Positions 7,091 to 10,973 of a DNA stretch of 10,973 bases are shown here, piece after piece (within the stretch, counting starts at the first letter, position 1; every line of letters begins with the position of its first letter). The position numbers and the translations under genes were made by a program. Location: positions 1 to 10,973 of the forward strand of contig CAZYWP010000105.1 in the NCBI GenBank assembly GCA_964651495.1. Reading direction: 5' to 3'. This DNA is from CAZNVB01 sp964651495 (GTDB taxonomy: Bacteria > Acidobacteriota > Aminicenantia > Aminicenantales > UBA8522). The notes under the pieces are model-generated. The model saw only the letters and a list, made by a program, of their open reading frames with translations. It made no database searches and had not been told where the DNA came from.

Positions 7091-7190
7091 NNNNNNNNNN
7101 NNNNNNNNNNNNNNNNNNNNNNNNNNNNNNNNNNNNNNNNNNNNNNNNNNNNNNNNNNNNNNNNNNNNNNNNNNNNNNNNNNNNNNNNNN
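7091..7190. other. Assembly gap (100 N)
   Basis: Exactly 100 undetermined bases, the usual placeholder for a scaffold gap of unknown size. The real distance is therefore unknown. The end of the oxidoreductase gene lies in it, and genes could be missing. In the bases between the receptor stop and the gap (6949-7090) I see no gene and no convincing terminator. Confidence 0.98.
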
Positions 7191-8240
7191 TTCAACGCTC
7201 TCGTGGACGGCCAGGGAGACCCGCGTCGCCTCCAGTCCGTCTTCGCCGCCCGGGTAGTCTTTGGCCACATCGTCCAGGTTCGCACCGTTGACCAACTCGC
7301 CGACCATGCCCAGGAAATCCTTGACCGGTTCGATGAAATATCCCGAGTGCTGAAGCGACCCTCTGCGGGTCTCTACGGCGTGGGCAGCATTGAGATTAAA
7401 CGTCTGAAACCGCTCCTCCTTCAAACTCCCCTTGAAGCCCCGGTCCTGGGTGTCGAGCTCCAGGATGCCGTCGCTTCCGACGATCCGCATCCCCTGGTTG
7501 ACCAGCGCCTCGAAATCGTCCGGGAGGATCCAGGAGATATCTACCGTGAACACGGCGCCGCTCTCGAATTCGAGCTGGGCATGGATCGAATCGTAGGTGG
7601 GAATGCCGAGGGAATCGAGTTTCCCCCGGAAGCCGCGGGCCGAGGCTTTGACGACTTCGGACTTCAGGCTCCAGCGGAGCAGGTCGACCTGGTGGACCCC
7701 GATAAACCAGAAAGGAGTGCTCCTTTCGGCCCACTTCGGAAACCAGTCGCGCGGCACGACGATCTTGTCTTCCATATAGGCGTATCCGTACTGGATCCGG
7801 CCGAGCTTGCCCTGGAGGATGAGCTGGCGCGCTTTCTGATGGACGGGGTCGTAACGTTTGTGGAAGTCGACAAAGAGCAAAACGCGGTTCTCGCGGGCGG
7901 CTCGAATCATCTTCTCGCAGCCCTCGACGGTCAGGTCCATCGGCTTTTCGACGATGACGTGCTTTCCGGCGTTCATCGCGGCGATGGCCATCTCGCGGTG
8001 GAGGTGGTCGGGAGTGACGATGCTAATAGCGTGGACATCCTCCCGGCGAATCAGTTCCCTGTAGTCGGTGGTGCCGAAGATTTGATACTGCGCAGTGACC
8101 CGGTCGCGGGTCTCCCCTGTTTTCGAGGCCATTCCGACGAGCCGGGCTCTGCCGTCATGCTCGAGGTCGCGGGCGGCGTTCATGTGGTGCTGGGCCCAGA
8201 TGCCCCCGCCGATGACACCCAACCCCGGCGCTTTGTTCAT
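7191..8240 (-). CDS. Gfo/Idh/MocA-family NAD(P)-dependent oxidoreductase (C-terminus lost in gap)
   Basis: This is a cytoplasmic dehydrogenase of the family that oxidises or reduces sugars, inositols and sugar acids. From ATG 8240, 350 codons are readable before the N gap. The family's usual length means only a short tail is missing. The Rossmann fold opens with LGVIGGGIWAQHH (about 7-19). The EKP motif is at 98-100 (HVIVEKPMDLT). The GVHQVDLLRW segment supplies the usual H183 and D186 of the active site. ATG 8240 is preferred over ATG 8252: GGAG lies six bases before 8240, whereas the upstream AGAGG abuts 8252 with no spacing. Any tail read through the Ns into 7071-7090 is unreliable. It lies downstream of an MFS carrier on the same strand, suggesting uptake followed by oxidation. 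The substrate cannot be told from sequence. Confidence 0.88.
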
Positions 8241-8271
8241 GGTTGTCTCCATCCTCTTACATAACCGGGTA

Positions 8272-8311
8272 CGGTCCTATTTTCTCAAATCAATTGCACT
8301 AAATAGGACCG
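8272..8311. repeat. Perfect 11-bp inverted repeat between carrier and oxidoreductase genes
   Basis: CGGTCCTATTT (8272-8282) and AAATAGGACCG (8301-8311) are exact reverse complements around an 18-nt loop. On the minus-strand transcript this hairpin lies about 43 nt after the carrier stop and about 30 nt ahead of the oxidoreductase ATG. It lacks a T-run on either side, so it is not a typical intrinsic terminator. It could be a processing or stabilising hairpin, an operator, or a dispersed REP-like element. Confidence 0.6.
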
Positions 8312-8353
8312 CCCCTGTTTCTTTCAATCGCGAATATCCCATCCTTCCTCATT

Positions 8354-9634
8354 TCATGCTGTCGCCGCCCTCTCCCGGTTTAGAGTCAGAGTGAAAATGT
8401 AACCGAGGAGCGGTAGGGCGGCGGCCGTCAGAAAAACGGGTGCATACCCCATCCCGAAACGGTCGAGGGCATAGCCGATGAACCAGGTGAAAATCGTGGA
8501 ACCGGCATACTGTCCGAGGCCGGTCCAGCTCATCACCGTGCCGACCTGCGCCGAGGCAAACGAGTCGCTCACCAGCCCGAGCATGTTGGAGACCCAAATC
8601 CCCCAGGCCAGCGTGAGAAGGCTGATCAAGGCCAGGGCGACAAAGGGCGTATGGGCAAGGGCGGTGAACCCGGTGCTGGCCATCAAGAGAGCCCCCACTC
8701 CCATCATGATCTTGCGCGCCCTGGCCGGCGCCATGCCCAGGGCGACCAGCTTCCCCGAGAGGTATCCGCCCAAGATATTTCCGGCATCGGCAAAGGCGAA
8801 GGGAATCCAGGCGACGGCCGCCATCTTAACCAGGTTGAACCCGAATTCCTTGTTGAGGTAATTGAAAATCCAGTAAGAAATAAAAAACCAGACCGGGCTG
8901 GTGATCATCCGGGCGCCGAAAATTCCCCAGAACGGCCTGGTCTTCAAGACTTCATACGACCGTCTCTGCGCAGTCTTCACCCGGTCGCGGTTGATCAGTT
9001 CGAGCTCTTCGGCGGTGACGCCGGGATGCTGCGCGGTGGGGTAGTACATCCGGCGCCAGTAATACACCCACGGGATGGCCAGGGATGCGGTGATCACAAA
9101 AGCCCAGCGCCAGCTGCCTGTCAGCCAGGCCACAAAGGGGACAATAAAGGGGGCCAGGATCGCCCCGATGGACACACCGCCGTTGAAAAACCCCATGGCC
9201 AGGGCCCGCTCTTTCGCCGGAAACCACTCGGCCACGGATTTGCTGGCCGCCGGCCAGTTGCCGGACTCGCCCAGGCCGAGGAAAAAACGGCAGGCGGCGA
9301 TGGCCAGGAGACTGGGAGCTAGGGCCGTGGCTCCCCCCGCCACCGACCAGACGATGATGGCGACCGTGAACCCGAGGCGGCTACCATGCCTATCCATGAA
9401 GGGGCCGGAAAAGAACAGCCCCAGGATCGTCCCGATGTTGAACATGTTGATGATCAGGGCATAGCCGCTGTCCTTGAGCAGGAGGAATTTCTTGATCTCC
9501 GGAGCCAGCACCGAAAAGACCTGGCGGTCGAGATAGTTGATGACGGTCGAGAAGAAAAGGAGGAGAAGGATGCCCCAGCGGAGATGGCCCGTCTTCAGCC
9601 CGTCCAGGACCGCCGCGACTTTGCCTTTAGCCAT
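8354..9634 (-). CDS. MFS transporter, hexuronate/organic-anion (ACS family) type
   Basis: The 426-residue product is an inner-membrane major facilitator carrier with about 12 hydrophobic helices. The N-terminus reads NYLDRQVFSVLAPEIKKF, typical of the anion:cation symporter family that includes hexuronate (ExuT-like) and galactonate carriers. The loop between helices 2 and 3 carries the MFS signature (FMDRHGSRLGF, residues 79-89). The conserved RFFLGLGESGNWPAASK and EWFPAKERALAMG stretches follow at about 116-148. The central cytoplasmic loop lies near 195-220 and the C-terminus is short and basic. It likely takes up a sugar acid or similar monocarboxylate with protons or sodium; the exact substrate is not readable. 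The Gfo/Idh/MocA gene follows after 113 bases on the same strand and probably works with it. The start lacks a strong ribosome binding site (only AGACCC before the ATG). Confidence 0.87.
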   Translation of the reverse strand: MAKGKVAAVLDGLKTGHLRWGILLLLFFSTVINYLDRQVFSVLAPEIKKFLLLKDSGYALIINMFNIGTILGLFFSGPFMDRHGSRLGFTVAIIVWSVAGGATALAPSLLAIAACRFFLGLGESGNWPAASKSVAEWFPAKERALAMGFFNGGVSIGAILAPFIVPFVAWLTGSWRWAFVITASLAIPWVYYWRRMYYPTAQHPGVTAEELELINRDRVKTAQRRSYEVLKTRPFWGIFGARMITSPVWFFISYWIFNYLNKEFGFNLVKMAAVAWIPFAFADAGNILGGYLSGKLVALGMAPARARKIMMGVGALLMASTGFTALAHTPFVALALISLLTLAWGIWVSNMLGLVSDSFASAQVGTVMSWTGLGQYAGSTIFTWFIGYALDRFGMGYAPVFLTAAALPLLGYIFTLTLNRERAATA

Positions 9635-9661
9635 GGGTCTGCATCTAAAAGACCGTCATTA

Positions 9662-9690
9662 TATATAACCAAAAAAATATAATGGGACAA
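9662..9690 (-). promoter_or_regulatory. Putative promoter of the MFS carrier gene
   Basis: On the minus strand TTGTCC (9690-9685) and TATATA (9667-9662) are separated by 17 bp, between the vapC stop and the carrier ATG at 9634. Predicted initiation near 9655 leaves a leader of about 20 nt. The -35 is only a partial match and the region is generally AT-rich, so this is tentative. Read-through from vapBC is also possible, as no terminator is visible between them. Confidence 0.35.
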
Positions 9691-9708
9691 GAAATTTTAA
9701 GGCGCCTC

Positions 9709-10110
9709 TTAGAGCGGCTTGAGTTCATATCCATAGTCGAGGAAATGACGGTCAAAGGCAAAGGCTGTCCGGACACCGGTCCGCCGCATGACTTCGAAGC
9801 TGACGCAGTCAACGAGACTCAAAGTGCGCTGGCCCGCCACTGAGTGGGCGCTGACGGCAGCAAAATGCAATTCCTTGGTCACCCAGATGAGGCGCAGGAT
9901 CGGCACGATATCCCGATCGAGGACGCGGACGGCTTCTATCCCCAGTCGCCGCAACGCCAGGGCGGATGTTTCCACCAGGATATAATTATGGCAGAGAAGC
10001 AGATCTCCTCCGGGGATGACCCTCTCCCAGAATGTCTTTGCCGCTCGGTGGTTCGCGTCGCTTTCATCGAGAACAGCCAAAAAAGCGCTGGTGTCAACAA
10101 AAATGTTCAT
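9709..10110 (-). CDS. vapC: VapC-type PIN-domain toxin ribonuclease
   Basis: The 133-residue product is a single PIN domain, the Mg2+-dependent RNase fold of VapC toxins, which cleave tRNA or rRNA and halt translation when not neutralised. The four acidic active-site positions are visible: D6 (FVDTSAF), E47 (LVETSAL), D101 (SLVDCVSFEVM) and D120 (AFDRHF). Length is normal and all key residues are intact, so the toxin looks functional. It starts five bases after the vapB stop, the standard antitoxin-first order. Its own RNA target cannot be predicted. The module may be a stabilising or defence-related insertion, or simply chromosomal. Confidence 0.88.
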   Translation of the reverse strand: MNIFVDTSAFLAVLDESDANHRAAKTFWERVIPGGDLLLCHNYILVETSALALRRLGIEAVRVLDRDIVPILRLIWVTKELHFAAVSAHSVAGQRTLSLVDCVSFEVMRRTGVRTAFAFDRHFLDYGYELKPL

Positions 10111-10115
10111 GGATG

Positions 10116-10469
10116 TTATCGCGCTTTGTCTTCGTCCTTAGCGGGAGCGATCGTCGAGTAAGCATCCTCGAGGTATTCGTCATGCTTGGAGGAGAGATCG
10201 GAAATGCCCGACCGGAAACGTCCGGCCGCCGCCAGCGCTCTTCGACGGCGTTCTTCGAGATCCGTGAGGTCTATCGAAGCCTCTTTCTTATACTCCCCCG
10301 CTTCTTCTTTCACTCCGGAGGGCCGCACAGTATCCACCGTCCAAGCCCGAATGGCATCGCGGATGAATTGACTTCTCGTCCGCCCCGTCTTGCGGCGCAT
10401 GGACTCGAGCTCCTTGAAACCCGCCGCCGACATACTGACCGTGAATTTAACTGTTTTGCTCATCGGCAT
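10116..10469 (-). CDS. vapB: VapB-type ribbon-helix-helix antitoxin
   Basis: The 117-residue product has an N-terminal ribbon-helix-helix DNA-binding fold. A beta strand at about 5-12 (TVKFTVSM) is followed by helices at 15-46 that include GRTRSQFIRDAIRAW, a CopG/MetJ-type arrangement. The charged middle (about 52-80) is probably flexible. The C-terminal stretch GRFRSGISDLSSKHDEYLED (83-102) is the likely toxin-binding tail. It should neutralise the VapC product and, as a complex, repress the operon. ATG 10469 is chosen because GAGG lies five bases upstream; a second ATG at 10463 is too far from it. The palindromic GTATGA sites just upstream fit its own operator. Confidence 0.82.
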   Translation of the reverse strand: MPMSKTVKFTVSMSAAGFKELESMRRKTGRTRSQFIRDAIRAWTVDTVRPSGVKEEAGEYKKEASIDLTDLEERRRRALAAAGRFRSGISDLSSKHDEYLEDAYSTIAPAKDEDKAR

Positions 10470-10478
10470 TTTAACCTC

Positions 10479-10506
10479 GGTATGAATATATCATACCATA
10501 GTATGA
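10479..10506 (-). promoter_or_regulatory. Antitoxin operator: alternating TCATAC/GTATGA half-sites
   Basis: GGTATGA-ATATA-TCATACC (10479-10497) is a perfect 7-bp inverted repeat. Its right arm is shared with a second palindrome, TCATAC-CATA-GTATGA (10491-10506). Three half-sites at regular spacing overlap the -10 box and start of the vapB promoter. Ribbon-helix-helix antitoxins bind such short repeated half-sites cooperatively, so this is the likely autoregulatory site. The binding is inferred. Confidence 0.6.
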
Positions 10507-10528
10507 ATAATCATTGGTGGCTTGTCAA
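10500..10528 (-). promoter_or_regulatory. Promoter of the vapBC operon
   Basis: On the minus strand a perfect TTGACA (10528-10523) is followed after 17 bp by CATACT (10505-10500), four of six matches. Initiation near 10493 would fall within the operator, giving a leader of about 25 nt before the vapB ATG. Confidence 0.5.
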
Positions 10529-10561
10529 GAACAAAAAGAAAAGTCGGGAACAATCATATCC

Positions 10562-10622
10562 CCCTCTCCTCTATGCCCCTACCAGAGTAGGGGGATACTT
10601 GGGGGGGCCCAAAGGGAGAGGG
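10562..10622. repeat. Nested inverted repeats, cloverleaf-like, between the edge gene and vapB
   Basis: An outer pair, CCCTCTCC (10562-10569) and GGAGAGGG (10615-10622), encloses two hairpins. These are CCCCTAC-CAGA-GTAGGGG (10576-10593) and TTGGG-GGGG-CCCAA (10599-10612). The result is a compact, very G/C-tract-rich structure unlike the coding sequence around it. It resembles the organisation of REP-type or small MITE-like intergenic repeats. It could also end transcription of the upstream minus-strand gene, because a T-rich stretch (10529-10550 read on the minus strand) follows. Confidence 0.5.
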
Positions 10623-10664
10623 AGATCAGGCGCATCCTGCCCCAGACTTTTTTGAGCTTACCCA

Positions 10665-10973
10665 TTACTTATCGGAGGTCGCGAAGGGATGCGGGCCGAC
10701 CTGGATGTCCAGCTTCGAGAGCTCGCGAACGGCACGGCTCAGAGCCACAACGTCCTTCACCGGAGCAGGTCCGCCGGCCGCAAAAAAATGAAACAGGCTC
10801 TGCTCCGAGCAGGTCCATCCGGCCGGCAGGATCAACCGCTGCCGTCTGTCCCATTCCGGAGCAAAATTGAAGAAGGAGCGAAACCAAAAGAACAGGCCGC
10901 CGCTTCCGATCGGGCCTGCGCCCTTGACGGCGAAAAAAGCATGGTCGTATCTATCCGGCATCCGGCCCTGGGG
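10665..10973 (-). CDS. Unrecognised protein, C-terminal part (N-terminus beyond right edge)
   Basis: A minus-strand frame runs in from the window edge with no stop until TAA at 10667-10665, giving about 102 codons. An internal ATG at 10961 exists, but the frame stays open upstream of it and no ribosome binding site is visible, so the gene probably begins outside. Codon use is GC-rich and like that of the confident genes. Visible features are a glycine- and aromatic-rich stretch (GSGGLFFWFRSFFNF), a single Cys, and a helical end (DVVALSRAVRELSKLDIQ). I do not recognise a family and suggest no function. Confidence 0.5.
   Translation of the reverse strand, partial: PQGRMPDRYDHAFFAVKGAGPIGSGGLFFWFRSFFNFAPEWDRRQRLILPAGWTCSEQSLFHFFAAGGPAPVKDVVALSRAVRELSKLDIQVGPHPFATSDK

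Noticed and set aside
7203..8264. A 353-codon plus-strand open frame
   Set aside because: It is the complement of the Gfo/Idh/MocA gene; the minus-strand translation has the Rossmann and EKP motifs, while this one has no recognisable domain.
8651..9322. Plus-strand open frame across the carrier gene
   Set aside because: It is antisense to the MFS gene and rich in Gly, Pro and Arg with no domain, as expected for a high-GC shadow frame.
10032..10655. Plus-strand open frame spanning vapB and the spacer upstream
   Set aside because: It overlaps the vapB gene, its operator and the nested repeats, and encodes low-complexity basic sequence.
1..10973. CRISPR array, tRNA, rRNA, insertion sequence or phage genes
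   Set aside because: No regularly spaced repeats, no tRNA- or rRNA-like stretch, and no transposase, integrase or structural phage protein could be recognised on either strand.

Overview
The window is about 11 kb of a bacterial draft scaffold: a run of exactly 100 N at 7091-7190 marks an assembly gap. Most genes are GC-rich, and their products suggest a Gram-negative heterotroph: a secreted M14 zinc peptidase, a TonB-dependent receptor without a SusD partner, a hexuronate-type MFS carrier with a Gfo/Idh/MocA oxidoreductase, and a VapBC toxin-antitoxin pair. The style resembles Acidobacteriota or Candidatus Aminicenantes. That placement is inferred from gene style only; no rRNA, tRNA or marker gene is present to confirm it.

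Left part (1-3034). A minus-strand M14 carboxypeptidase runs off the left edge and has a good sigma70-type promoter. Divergent from it is an AT-rich plus-strand gene for a membrane-anchored or secreted endonuclease/exonuclease/phosphatase (EEP) hydrolase with a C-terminal CARDB domain. Its base composition contrasts with its neighbours and suggests acquisition by transfer. About 410 bases of mostly non-coding, AT-rich sequence follow.

Centre (3035-6948). Four plus-strand genes form a tight operon: a six-helix inner-membrane protein, a small winged-helix regulator overlapping it by ATGA, an exported TPR protein, and a TonB-dependent receptor with a carboxypeptidase-like N-terminal domain. A near-consensus promoter (TTGACA, 17 bp, TATATT) precedes them. 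Its start region carries a perfect palindrome, TACTTTGT-GAT-ACAAAGTA, plus a third half-site. The likeliest reading is an autoregulated uptake or envelope operon with its own membrane partner for the regulator. This is the best candidate in the window for an undescribed system.

Right part (7091-10973). All genes are on the minus strand. In transcription order they are an unrecognised gene entering from the right edge, a structured spacer with nested inverted repeats, vapB and vapC with a multi-half-site operator, the MFS carrier, and the Gfo/Idh/MocA oxidoreductase, whose C-terminus lies in the N gap. The carrier and oxidoreductase are probably a sugar-acid or polyol uptake and oxidation pair. 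A perfect 11-bp inverted repeat lies between them.
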